Shown piece by piece: positions 1 through 10,289 of a stretch of 64,000 nucleotides of DNA; position 1 is the first letter of the stretch; each line of letters begins with the position of its first letter. The notes under the pieces were generated by a model that saw only the letters and a list, made by a program, of their open reading frames with translations, ran no database searches and was not told the origin of the DNA. The translations under genes were made by a program, and so were the position numbers. The DNA lies in NCBI GenBank assembly GCA_038502395.1, contig JARJIL010000002.1:14907060-14971059 (forward strand). Direction: 5' to 3'. This stretch comes from Dittrichia graveolens (Eukaryota > Streptophyta > Magnoliopsida > Asterales > Asteraceae).

Positions 1-49
1 TTTTTGGTTTTTTTAAACACCTCTAAATAAAAATGCCAAAAGACTATTA

Positions 50-482
50 GGGATGTTTGGTAGAGAGAAAATAAATTGGGAAAAATGAAAATAGAAATAG
101 GGGAGAAATGAAAATGAGGAGAAATATAAATGTGTGGAAAATTGGAATTGGTTCATCTGTTTGGCATCATCAAAAAAATAAAACAGAGAAATGGTGGCTC
201 AAGTCGCCAGACGATGGTTGCGGCGTTGGCCGTCTCGTTGGATGTCGACGATGATGAGTAGAACGCCGGAAACACATCACAACCGGACATCGACGATGAT
301 AAGTAGACATTGACTGTCATTTCTCTCAATTTCTCCACAATTTGAAGAGAAATGAAAATACAAAGGAAAGGGAGAAATGGAAATGGGTGGAGAAACCATT
401 TCTCCTCCCAAAACTATAACCATTTCTTCCAAATAAGATAAACCAATTCTCCCCATTTCTTTTCTCTCTAACAAACAACCCC
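50..482. mobile_element. Tourist-like (PIF/Harbinger) MITE
   Basis: The ends form an imperfect terminal inverted repeat: GGGATGTTTGGTAGAGAG at the left, and at the right a sequence whose complement reads GGGGTTGTTTGTTAGAGAG. A 3-bp TTA duplication flanks it (47-49 and 483-485). Termini of the GGG..TGTTTG type with a TTA/TAA target duplication are characteristic of Tourist-like MITEs. The interior is purine-rich on one arm and pyrimidine-rich on the other and has no credible coding potential; the short ORFs here are chance. Confidence 0.75.
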
Positions 483-691
483 TTATAGCATCTCCCCGAC
501 TATTAATTTGCCACCTAGACCATCGAGATGCCATATATATAGGTGAATAAAAGTGTATCCAACGCCATCAATCAAATACAAATACAAATACAAATAAATA
601 CATTAATTATTATTTTTATCACATCACAGAGAACACTGAATCTCACATAATTCTCAAAACATATAAATTTGTTAATCTATAATATTATATA
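483..691. other. A+T-rich spacer with CAAATA microsatellite
   Basis: No gene is visible. A short tandem run of CAAATA lies at about 573-600. The segment separates the Tourist-like MITE from the Helitron-like 3' end at 692. Confidence 0.5.
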
Positions 692-1490
692 CTAGTTTAA
701 ATACCCGTGTAAACACACGGGTAATTATGAAAGTTTATTTTATATTCATTTATCTAATAATATTGTATTGACAAAAGAAAAACAGAGTATAAGACTTTCT
801 TAAAAACTAAAATAATTTTATATTTAAGGCACTTGACATAGAAAAATAAATAATAACAAATTTAGGAATAACGTAAAATTTAATTACGTTAAAGCTTGTA
901 TTATAGGAAGTGATTTATACACAACCTTTTTTTGTCATATACAACAAAAAATGTATGTTTGGTTCACAATACCCCTGAATATGTTGTTGAGAAAAATAGT
1001 TAGTGCGTTTATGGGGGTAAAAAAATCATTATTGTTGTGCGTGACAAAAAAATATTTTGTATAAATTATCTCTCTTGTATTATATAATAACCATAAATAA
1101 ATAATAATAAGAAACTTGGATAAATATTGTGTATAAATCATCTCCCTTAATAGGTAATAATAAGGAACTTGAATATTTATTTTTAAATTAATATAGTAAA
1201 TAAAAAGCTTGAATGAGATAAACATTCAAATACAAATTAAATTGATTTAAAATTTGGAAAATTGATTTATAATATAAACGTGAATAATGTAAACATGTTG
1301 TCTAAGGAAATATGTTACATTAATTAAAATTTAAAATAATATTTTTTAATAACTATCTTATCTCTTATTAGAATTGAATTTTAAAATTGAGTTTTTAATT
1401 TTGATTAAATGAATGGTTAGGATTTCAATTTTGATTAAATAAATAGTCAAGATCTTCCAATTAAATTAATGAAGATATATCTTAGAGGGT
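692..1490 (-). mobile_element. Helitron family A copy, degraded 5' side
   Basis: Read on the minus strand, the segment ends with a hairpin (ACCCGTGT, loop GTTT, ACACGGGT), seven A/T bases and CTAG, followed by host T. This is the canonical Helitron 3' terminus. The region 1370-1470 carries the motif ATTTTGATTAAATGAATGG, shared with other copies of this family in the window. The expected 5' terminus (TCTAATATAAATAAAA) is not preserved, so the limit near 1490 is approximate. No Rep/helicase coding is visible, so the copy is non-autonomous. Confidence 0.55.
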
Positions 1491-1785
1491 ATATCTTCTA
1501 TCCATTGTTTATTATTCAACCAATTAAATATGTCTTTCCACTTATATTTTTATCAACTTCAAACATCATCATCTTTAATAATAATATTTTTGCCAACTTT
1601 CACTTATATATTCGACTATTTGAACCATTAAATATTCTACACTTATTTAATAATTATGTATATTTACATGTAACATGTAACATGTGTGTGTATAACGTCT
1701 TAGTTTGTTACGTCGTACGCCTTAAGCTTAAGAATCTCACAATATTAACACGTGGATAATCGACAGCTTACATATGAGATAGTCA

Positions 1786-1819
<34 letters not shown>

Positions 1820-2218
1820 TTATATCTTAGCAACACATCTACTGTATTGCATAATCCACGTATATATTTATATAAATATAGGAGAACATTATTGTGACGG
1901 TAAATATTTATGTGAGAATAAGAGGATGAATCATATCCATCAATTAGATGGTGATATATTAGATCTAACCGTTACAATTCACTCGTCGTAATTCATAATT
2001 GTCACAATTCATGGTTGGGTAATGAATAAAATAAATGACCAATGTAGATCACCGATTAAATCAAATGAAAGGTTAGTATTAAGTCTCATGTTCTTGCCTA
2101 AATATCTATTTTTATTTAAACCTCCCGGCCACTACAAATATAAATGTATATATACCCCTCTTAATACTTCACACGATCATAATTTGACTTCTTAAGTGTT
2201 AGTTAATCATTATTAATA
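1491..2218. other. A+T-rich non-coding stretch with (TTA)n
   Basis: No gene is recognised. A pure TTA/ATT trinucleotide run occupies about 1786-1820. The short ORFs consist of low-complexity hydrophobic codons and match nothing I know. Confidence 0.5.
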
Positions 2219-3742
2219 CTAGATTAAATGTCCATATGATACACAGGTTGATTTAATAAAATGGTAAATATTAAAAGTTAATAAAAAGATATTGAATATT
2301 TATAAAAGGTGAACTAAACGAAATTTTAAAAAATGGGTATAGAGAACATCAACACCTAAGCCAGCTTTAGAAGTGTCGACATGAGGGGATGACAGACATG
2401 ATAACAAAAATATGGTATCAAGATATGAAAAAACGTGATTGTAATTCTTATACAAGTCATCGATTATTATTGTTACAGTTGGGAGCAATAAGATAAAGTA
2501 TTTATTAGGTATAATTAAAAAAACTTAAAATAATTATAAAATATTTTAAAATAATAAAACTAAGAATTTGATTAAATATAATATTTGATTTAAAAGTGTT
2601 ACAAAGAGTAAATATGATATCTATAATTTAGGGTTGACAAATATGATATTGATTGTTTAAATTTACTAAAAAAAGGTGAAAATGGAAATTTTGACCAAAA
2701 TTGATTGTTTAAATTTGATAATTAAAATTTTCATCTAAATCAATAAGGAAAAGATTGATGGAGATATATAAGATTATGAATTGTACTTTTTCTTTCGCTT
2801 AATTTAAATTAAATTTAACACATCTTCTAATACAAATAAAAGACTAATATATATCAAATTTATTAGATAATTCTGACCCTTAATTTGATAAAAATAAATT
2901 TAATTGCCAATCTTCACCATCCATTTAATTAAAACTGAAATTTCATTTTTTACTTTTCTTAGTCAAAATTGAATTAAATTATTAGTGGAATTGCATATAT
3001 GCTCTTCTTAAACCTTAAAATATCATATTTGTCCACCCTAATTTACAAATATCATATGTATCCTTTATAACATTTTGAAATATCATATTTAACTAAATTC
3101 TTAATTTTATTGTTTTAAAATATTTTACATTCATCTAACATTCTTTTTAGTTAAAACTAATAAAAACCCAACCTTATTACGTTAATTGTAACAATATAGA
3201 TCGATGAGTTTTACAATACAATCATGTCTCTTAATATCACGATGTCATGTTTCAACCGTCATGTATACCCTCAACCATGCGTCGACACTTTTACCGCTGG
3301 TCTAGGTGTTGATGTCGTTTGTCGTAATTTTTTAAAATTTTCATTTTTTAGTGTTTTATAATTATTTAATATTTTTAATGTTTAATATTTATTATTTTTT
3401 TAAAACCCAATTCGTGTATCACACGGGTATATAATCTTCTATTACATTTATAATAAACTATTGATTATTTCTAATTAAGTTAAATACATATTATGATAAA
3501 AGAAAAGAAAGGTGGTTGAATCATAAACATGCATATATACGGTAAATATTTATCCAAATTTATGTTTAAAATAATGAATTATTCTTTTTCTTTATCTATA
3601 ATACGGCTTAAAAGTTAAAATTTGAGTTTCAATTTTCATCAAACGGATGGTGAAGATTTAACAATTAAATTTATTTTTTTAAATGAAAAACTAGAATCAC
3701 GCAATAATTTTTTATATATGTTAGTCTTTTATTTATATTAGA
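2219..3742 (-). mobile_element. Helitron family A copy interrupted by an inverted copy
   Basis: The minus-strand 3' end is CTAG at 2219-2222, preceded on that strand by a degenerate hairpin (CCTGTGTATCATATGG). The family core occupies about 2240-2650. At the other side, TCTAATATAAATAAAAGACT on the minus strand begins at 3742 and matches the 5' terminus seen elsewhere. Between them lies a second, oppositely oriented member (2826-3438). The 1.5-kb total is therefore one roughly 0.9-kb element plus a nested one. The ORF at 2300-2488 falls in the core and is not conserved as coding in the other copies. Confidence 0.55.
2826..3438 (+). mobile_element. Nested Helitron family A copy, opposite orientation
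   Basis: It begins with TCTAATACAAATAAAAGACT, runs through the family B-motif (complement of AAATGGATGGTGAAGATT, about 2915) and the core (about 3040-3340), and ends with the hairpin CGTGTATCACACGGGT at about 3412-3428. The terminal CTAG is replaced by CTTCT. With the flanking copy it forms a large inverted repeat that could fold into a long imperfect stem. Confidence 0.55.
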
Positions 3743-4139
3743 AAATCAGAAGAATCTCTTCATATTCCTAATAATACTAATGTTCTTAAATATGACTAAA
3801 GAACAAACTCTCATCATCTAATTACCACTTGAAGGTATTATCATAAGATTTCACGAAATCCTGTAAATCTATAATATAACAATATCAAGTATTTCGCATT
3901 TAAAAACATACTGCAAATAATCCAAGTTGATACATGTATGAGGTAATCACATGTGTTTCAAAGCTTGTAAAGTCTTAACTTAATTTCTTTTAAGATCAAT
4001 AGTTATTTACTTTAAACACTTTGTAGAAATTAAAAGGGATTGAATAGTTTTTATGATTATTTTTAAAAAATTTAAATATTATTGTCCTTTTTAACAACTT
4101 GTAAAACTTATATTTTTGTGCATAATGAAAATAAATATA
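3743..4139. other. A+T-rich spacer, nothing recognised
   Basis: There is no coding potential, and I recognised no repeat terminus or RNA gene in this stretch. Confidence 0.4.
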
Positions 4140-4580
4140 CAATATCAAACAAAAAAGTGCAATTATGTAAAGAGTTTGAGAAAAAAAGAGATGATGACAC
4201 CTGATGTATGGTGGTTTGGTTGGATGTTAACAAATCCATCCTACGTCCACTCATTAGCCTTCGATCCAAGAGTTATCTTTACTATCAACGTCTCTCTTAG
4301 TTGAAAGAGATTACGTAACGTCACAACGTATCACTATTTTCACAAGGAAGTGATCGCCTTAATCACTTGTCACTAACTTTCCAAGGTAGTAACCATCTTA
4401 AGCAACACACACGAATAATTTCTTCACCAAAAACTTTACAACTCAATCCATAACCAAGTTCTTCACCAATAACTTATACAACAAAGACAACTCTCAACAC
4501 CAACAAATATGTGTACAATGATTTATATTCTTTCCTCACAAATAGACAAATAACAAGTGAGAAATGGATTTGTATAGAAG
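4140..4580 (-). mobile_element. Probable Copia-type LTR remnant
   Basis: Read on the minus strand, this stretch has the texture of a Copia LTR R/U5 region: GT-rich text with AGAGTT-type words, then GAGTGGACGTAGG followed by AACCAAACCACC, close to the phrase seen near the 3' end of many Copia LTRs. No intact TG..CA ends, primer-binding site or pol sequence was found beside it. This is a resemblance call. Confidence 0.3.
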
Positions 4581-5381
4581 CTCTGGTATCATGTTCTTCC
4601 TTATGAATCACTCTTAGAATATGTATTTAAATAATTACTACTATGTGTAGAAATAGAAAGAATTTTCAGTGTAATAGTGTGTGTTCAAAAAAGCAAAGTA
4701 TGCTTTTTATGGAACAAATTATAAGAGGACCAAAAACTCTCGCTGGTCAATGCTCCTACAACTTTTTTTTTCTTTTTTAGCATTCTTGGACATAGGAAAA
4801 CTTCTTATTTATTTAAACTTGTGATCATCCAATATATATTCTAATAAGTTATTTTAGTAAACTTATTAAATATTATAAAAGTATTAAATAAAGTTTGAGA
4901 TAGTTTCTTATATGTTATAGTGCAAGATATTTTGATTAATGATGAGAATCTTGAAAACATAATGCGTAAGTACAGAGATAAATATGTGATGTGTTTTAAT
5001 GATAGCGATTAAATATATATCAGTGTTTTGCTTTGCGTACCATGTTTTACATTTACAAAAAGGATTACCAAATTAATGATATCAATCAACAAACATTCTA
5101 GACAAGCGTAGCTAACCGTGTTAATAATACAGTTTTGACAAATCTGGATATCGTTTGCTCGTGAGTATTTGCTAGTTTAAAACAATTGGACTAATATAAT
5201 AAGTTAACTATAGTAGCAAGACAAGTAGATTTTGTGGATTTTTGGTTTAATGAATTAAAATATTTTTCTAACTAAACATAATATAATACAAACTATAACA
5301 AAAAATGAAGAAATATTCCAATGACGCAAGATTAGACAAGAATAATAGACCTATAAATATCAAGAAATAAAATGTTTACAC
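4581..5381. other. A+T-rich stretch, nothing recognised
   Basis: No gene, terminal repeat or microsatellite of note. Only short chance ORFs occur. Confidence 0.4.
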
Positions 5382-5384
5382 TTA

Positions 5385-6424
5385 GGTCCCGTTCGTTTCG
5401 CAGGAATTTAAAGGAATGGAATGGAATTTAAATCCAATTCCATTGTCAATTGCGTTCGGTAGCATTTTTCTGATTGGAATCAAATTCTTTGAAAAATATA
5501 TATTCCTTTATGTATGGGAAAGTCATTCCATTAGGTATGTGGATGGAATTAAAATCCATTCATTAAGGAAACCTGATAAAAGACTATTTTGCCCCTACTT
5601 TAACCCTATAACGCCTCACCACCGCTATAGTATAGCGCCACACCGCCGCCGCCACCGCCGCCACCACCGTCACCGCCACCACCGCCGCCGCCACCGCCAC
5701 CACCGCCGCCACCACTACCTCCGCTGTCACCGCCGCCACCACCACCATCACCACCCGCCGCCGCGGTGGTGGTGGCGGCGGCGGGTGGTGATGGTGGTGG
5801 CGGCGGTGACAACAGCGGTAGTGGTGGGGGTGACGGCGGTGGTGGCGGTGGTGGTTTCGGTGGTGGTAGTGGTGGTGGTGACGGTGATGATGATGGGGCG
5901 GCTATAGTGGTGATTGTGACGGTGGCGGTGACGGTTACGGGTGGTGGCGGCGACGGGTGGTGATGGTGGTGGCGGCAGGAGTGACGGGTGGTGGTGGCGG
6001 CGGCGGCGGTGGCGGCAACGGCGGTGGTGGCGGTGGCGACACGGGTGCTGGCGGCAGCCGGTGGTGATGCTAGTGGCGGCGGCTGGAGGTGTGGGTGGAC
6101 CGAGGGGGGGTTGTGGTGGGGTGGGTTGGGTGTGTGTGTGTAATGATAAATTTTTAATATAAAAAAATGAATAAAAGGGTATTTTGGTCTTTTGATATGA
6201 TTCAATTGCAATTCTTTGTATAAATTTACAAACAAACGCAAAATATGATTGTAATTAAATTCAATTCCATTCACTTTTCTGCGAAATAAACATGAAAATG
6301 AATGTAATTCCTTAAGAATTTAATTCCTATAGGAATTGAATTATTTAAGGAATTTAATTCCTATAGGATTGTAATTTAATTCCTTAAGAATGTAATTCCT
6401 TAAGAATTTAAATCCCCTTGTTTG
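5385..6424. mobile_element. Tourist-like MITE with expanded GC trinucleotide core
   Basis: The left end GGTCCCGTTCGTTTCGCAGG follows a TTA at 5382-5384. The flank reads GGAATTTAAAGGAATGGAATG, the same AATTCC/GGAAT vocabulary as the MITE at 7462-8207. On the right, TTCTGCGAAATAAAC at about 6278 complements part of the left end, and AATTCCTTAAG repeats continue to a TTA at 6425-6427. The right end is therefore degenerate or internally duplicated. The interior holds a 530-bp trinucleotide tract (5608-6140). The ORFs there encode runs of Pro, His, Gly or Ala and are artefacts of the repeat. Confidence 0.6.
5608..6140. repeat. Strand-switching CCG/CCA to GGC/GGT trinucleotide tract
   Basis: From about 5608 to 5762 the top strand is CCG/CCA/CAC repeats. 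At about 5762 it switches to GGC/GGT repeats, which continue to about 6140. The switch point (CCGCCGCCGCGGTGGTGG) makes the left half complementary to the start of the right half, so the tract could form a long GC hairpin. Runs of GG every third base are also compatible with G-quadruplex. Local base composition is very different from the surrounding DNA. Confidence 0.9.
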
Positions 6425-6427
6425 TTA

Positions 6428-6950
6428 ATATTTTTTATTGAGTGCAATTGTTATTCAAATTATCATGTACCAATTTCTAAATTAACATAGGTTTCTTGGT
6501 CCGTCCTGTACTCTATGATAAATAGATGTTAAACCCTGTGATCACACAAGTAACTCATCTATTCTCATGCATTTAATTCGTCATAAGAGATTTAATCTTT
6601 TATTGATCTTATTGGTCAAATATCAATATAATTATGAACTTATGGTCATCTTGGCAAGGTGATTAAAAAAAATTAACAATCTTTTTAGCATCAAGATCAC
6701 ATTTGAAAAACACACATAAGGTGTGTGTTCTTGTGAGAGAAATCTAGAGATATAAAGTTAGTTTTTAGAGAGAGAAAACTTGCAAATCAAGTGTTAATGG
6801 AAGATTAAATAAGGTTAAACATTTTTCATGAGATTAACAACATTTCCTCAAAATTCCAGCCACTAAAGTGTAGATTTAAAGGTAAATCTTGTTCTTAAAT
6901 GTTCTTGTGTTCTTGTCAATAAATTAGCTTGATTAGTGGCTAAACCATCA
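6428..6950. other. Unassigned A+T-rich stretch
   Basis: No gene is recognised. The middle part (about 6710-6930) is rich in GTTCTTGTG and GAGAGAAA words of the kind found in transcribed retrotransposon leaders or 5' UTRs, but no ends, primer-binding site or ORF support an assignment. Confidence 0.35.
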
Positions 6951-6954
6951 TGGG

Positions 6955-7110
6955 TGTGTTAATTATGAGTTCTTTTTCATAAAATACCCCTGATCAATGT
7001 CATTAACGAGGGCTCGTAAATGAGACATTAGCATTATAACTATTGATCTAATTTAATTAAATGCTAAAATTGATACTCGCAATAAGAACGATTCTCAAAT
7101 GAACTTTCTC
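6955..7110. mobile_element. Degraded (TA)n-associated MITE copy
   Basis: The words ATACCCCT, CATTAACGAGG, ATTGATACTCGCAATAAGAAC and GATTCTCAAATGAACTT match, in order, the neighbouring element at 7140-7415 and the element at 14690-14990. The copy abuts a (TA)n/(CATA)n microsatellite at about 7113-7142. No coding sequence. Confidence 0.5.
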
Positions 7111-7139
7111 ATATATATACATACATATATATATATATA

Positions 7140-7415
7140 TATAAGTTCAATCGAGAACCGATTTTTGTACGAGAATTGCGGGAACCAATTCTTAGACCTT
7201 GATTAAAAATTAATCAATGTCTAAGAATTTATGATGTCTCATTAATGAGGGGTATTTTGGAAAAATCAAGTCTCACAAATAAATGACGACTCATTGGGAC
7301 ACAATTTATGATTGGGTAAATATATAAATGACCAAAATACCCCTAATAATGAATCATTAACGATGTTACAAACAGTTCTCGCATAAAAAACAATTATTGA
7401 TTAAACTTTTTCATA
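7140..7415. mobile_element. (TA)n-associated MITE, related to 14690-14990
   Basis: The left end AGTTCAATCGAGAACCGATT, followed by TTTGTACGAGAATTG, is roughly complementary to the right end (AGTTCTCGCATAAAAAAC, then TGATTAAACTT). In between are GGGGTATTTT and ACCAAAATACCCCT. The element at 14690-14990 has the same words on the opposite strand. Both copies sit directly beside a long TA repeat. Rice Micron elements are known to target (TA)n, so this may be the same behaviour in an unrelated or related family. Confidence 0.6.
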
Positions 7416-7461
7416 TATCATTGGTAAGAAAATAATGATCAAATCATATATTAATTACTTA

Positions 7462-8207
7462 GGGAGCGTTTGGTTCGCTGGAATTGAATGGAATTTGATG
7501 GAATTGGAATTGAGTATTCCTAAATCTTGTTTGTGTTTGGTTCGCGGAATTTATGGAATGGAATTTGACCATTCTAATGAATTCCTTAAATCAAGGAATT
7601 GGAAATTATTTCCTTAAATGGATGGAATTCTAAGGAATTCTTCAAATCCATAAGAATTCTCAAAACATAATTGTTGTCTTCTATCCCACCCCACCCCACC
7701 ATACCCCTACCCTACCTCATCCCACCCTACTCTACCCTACCCACCCCTACCCTACCCCCTACTCTACGTCATCCCACCCTACTCGTGCCCTACCCTACTC
7801 TACACCCTCCCACCACCACCACCACTGCCGCCGCCACCACCATCACCACCACACCACCTACACCGCCACCACCACCGCCGCCACCACCACTGCCGCCGTC
7901 ATCAACACCATCGATCCTCGCCGCCGACCATCGCTCACCACCACCCTCCACCACCACCCACACTCGCCGCCATCGCCACTGCCAAATATTGAATTATTTG
8001 GTTTATACATATTGATTGTATAATTTATTTGGTTTATACATATTGAATTAATTTATTTTTTGCTAAATTCCAATTCCGGTCTTTACCAACCAAACAAGAT
8101 ATAGTTTTTCACAAATTCCAATTCCTATAAATTCAAATTCCCATAAATTCCAATTATTTAGTCAAATTCCAATTCCTTCATATTAATTCCGCGAACCAAA
8201 CGGACCC
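7462..8207. mobile_element. Tourist-like MITE with C-rich tandem core
   Basis: The ends are GGGAGCGTTTGGTTCGCTGG and, on the complementary strand of the right end, GGGTCCGTTTGGTTCGCGG. The flanks are TTA on the left and TAA on the right, as for PIF/Harbinger insertions. Subterminal DNA repeats GGAATT/AATTCC. The core is a C-rich tandem tract. No transposase is visible, so the element is non-autonomous. Confidence 0.8.
7676..7985. repeat. CCCTA/CCCAC then CCA/CCG tandem tract
   Basis: About 7680-7810 is an irregular array of CCCTA, CCCAC and CCTAC pentamers. About 7810-7985 is CCA/CCG trinucleotide repeat. The first part resembles but is not the plant telomere repeat (CCCTAAA). The Pro/Thr/Ser-rich ORF across it is an artefact of the composition. 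Confidence 0.85.
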
Positions 8208-8210
8208 TAA

Positions 8211-9120
8211 GGGTTTTTGTTAAAAGAGAACCATGAACTGATAGTACTGATGAATCTTATTTCTCATGATTTTTTGCCTACATCCTTTCCATTTCTTCTC
8301 ATGTTCTCTTGGTAGAGAGCTGTATAATCATTTTTACTACCTTTTGCATTTGTTTTTTGGTTTTAATAAGTCAATTCTATTTATTGTTTTATTGCTCATT
8401 TGTAGTCTCATGTTCTCAAATCTGAAAGATGTGATCATGTTGCCTTATTTAATGCAAAGAGATATTATACAGGGTGCACAAAAAATGGAATGATTAGTCA
8501 AGAAAGATAGCAAAAATGTGTGGAGCAAAATTGTATATATTTGTTTGTTTTTATTTATTTATTAATATAACTTTGTGGCATATATATATGCAATAAAATA
8601 ATTCAAAAACTAAGATTGCAAATATTATAAACTTATAGTGATCTTAGTTATTTTCTCTCTAGATTTTAACTTAAGATTTTAAGCATCATCTTAGACATTT
8701 TATACGGTTTATTTAAAGATTATTTGGTAATATAATATACTAACATTATTAGTAGTTAAAGTTAAAAATATACCTTTTAAAAAATGATAAAAAAAACTAT
8801 CATCAAAATTCTTATTATAACAACTTGTACTTTATGCATTAAAGGTTGTTTTCTTACAATGGATTTTTGACCATTATATCAACCAAACATGACCTATATT
8901 TGATTCTCAAAAAGAAAAAGTAAAAAAAAGTCCCTTTCTCCTCCTCAATCATTCACCAAATTCACCATCAAACCCCTCATCAAAATCATTCACGTCTACC
9001 ACCAAGTCAAACCCTAATTTCTTACACATCCCCTCCATCATATTTCTTGATTTCATTAAGGAATTTCAAGATTTCAATCTAAATTCTTATAAAAAATTTC
9101 TGGGAATTTCAAGATTCTGA
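8211..9120. other. Intergenic DNA and 3' flank of the FLZ gene
   Basis: No second gene is supported. The last 200 bases (about 8930-9120) lie downstream of the minus-strand FLZ stop codon and probably hold its 3' UTR. The short plus-strand ORF at 8266-8493 shows no recognisable domain. Confidence 0.45.
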
Positions 9121-9539
9121 TTATGCCACAGCAAGAGTCCCTGTTTGTATGTTAGTTTTGATGTTTGTGGCAGATTTCTTGGTTGTTTCTTTCGCTTTTT
9201 TCAAGACTCTCAATCTCTTCTCTTTTGATTCATCTATCTCAATCTGTTCTTGCCTGCACTCTTGGCTACAAAATGGGTTGTTCCCTCTGAAAAAAGAAAG
9301 AACCCCATTAGAATTAAATGATCTTGATGGTAAAATTCAAATAGTACAAAAAAAGATGCATGTGGTACAAGTCTTATATGCGTTAGATTCACAAACGTAC
9401 AACAAAAACAGCAAGTGGTACAAGTGGATGATGCGTGATACCTGTACATGAAGATGTCACAGTTATCATTCAGCGGCTTTGAGCAAAGCGTACAAGCTTC
9501 AAGAAAATGGGGGAATTTACCACCTGCGTACGGTAGCAT
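9121..9539 (-). CDS. FLZ: FCS-like zinc finger (FLZ, DUF581) protein, two exons
   Basis: Exon 1 is 9442-9539, the intron 9287-9441 (155 bp, GT at 9441-9440, AG at 9288-9287 after a T-rich tract), and exon 2 9121-9286 ending in TAA. The joined frame is 264 nt, encoding 87 residues. The FLZ finger is complete: Cys16-x2-Cys19, then DIFMYR, with the intron falling inside the Arg33 codon, then NPFCSQECR with Cys39 and Cys43, and the conserved tail EQIEIDESKEKR. In the known family FLZ proteins are plant-specific scaffolds for SnRK1 kinase, often stress- or sugar-responsive; that function is inferred here. The ATG at 9539 is the first after the TATA box, and an in-frame TAG lies upstream. At 87 residues the protein is at the short end for the family, with almost no N-terminal region before the finger. 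A lost upstream exon is possible but not needed. Confidence 0.82.
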
Positions 9540-9702
9540 CGTCGAAATCGTTGGTTTATAATTACAATAAATTGGAAGACTTTTAGATGGGCCGGCAGAC
9601 GGCTGTTGCTAAAATAAGCCTAGTGCGTATATTAAGAGTGAGCACTGAGGAATAAGAGATGAGAGAGTGGGGGAAGGAATTATTGCTGTGTGGAGGTGTT
9701 CA

Positions 9703-9893
9703 TTTATAGAGACTCTTGTGAGAGGAGATAGGATCCAGTGTGGAAGGGAACAGGTGCGCCTTGATTTTAAACGAACAGAATTCTGACACGTGCACTGTGT
9801 AGTAGTTGTTAGTGATGCTGTGATAATCTCCATGTTCCAGAAACTAGGGCCTAAATCCAATCCATTGGCCCAGGGTCTCAAACTTTTAAAATT
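9703..9893 (-). promoter_or_regulatory. Promoter of the FLZ gene: TATA box, G-box, site II motifs
   Basis: On the minus strand TATAAA lies at 9708-9703, about 165 nt before the start codon. A palindromic G-box CACGTG within GCACGTGTC (9787-9792) lies 80 bp further upstream, and TGGGCC/AGGCCC words resembling site II elements lie at about 9846-9872. The G-box core with this flank is an ABA-response element type. That fits the reported stress regulation of FLZ genes, but regulation here is inference. The minus-strand ORF 9609-9881 runs through this promoter and is not coding. Confidence 0.6.
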
Positions 9894-10289
9894 TTAAATT
9901 GAAAAGCAAGTATAATTGCTTCAAAATTACAAACGAACGGAATTCTATCCTGATGGTATATGGAGTTTTACCTCATAATGTAGGTCTTGAGTTTAAATTT
10001 TATTACGGGGGTTTTTGAAAATTGTTGGAGGAGGGTTTATTAATTATTACTTTATGACGCGTGGTTTGTAGTTCACATACTACCCCTTTGAATATCACTG
10101 TGAATCCAGCCCACTAACAAAACTTCGTTCTTCAAAAGAAAAGTATAATTACAAGAAAAGGAAATTACAAAAAAACCAAAGGCTAGAAGAAGTATTTTAT
10201 TCATTGTTTTTTGTCAAAATGTCATGAGAAATGAGATAAACCACAAGTGATGCCTAGTGGAACTAGTGAATCAGAACAAGAATAGATCT
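9894..10289. other. Intergenic stretch, nothing recognised
   Basis: No gene, clear terminal repeat or RNA gene was seen. Confidence 0.4.

Noticed and set aside
5416..6274. ORFs rich in Pro, His, Gly, Ala or Arg on both strands
   Set aside because: They translate the CCG/CCA and GGC/GGT trinucleotide tract in several frames. No ordinary protein sequence flanks them.
7676..7810. Interstitial telomere
   Set aside because: The units are CCCTA/CCCAC pentamers, not CCCTAAA, and lie inside a MITE.
9149..9451. 100-residue plus-strand ORF over the FLZ gene
   Set aside because: It is antisense to both exons and the intron of a gene with a conserved domain.
9609..9881. 90-residue minus-strand ORF upstream of the FLZ gene
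   Set aside because: It runs through the TATA box and G-box, and its product has no recognisable domain.
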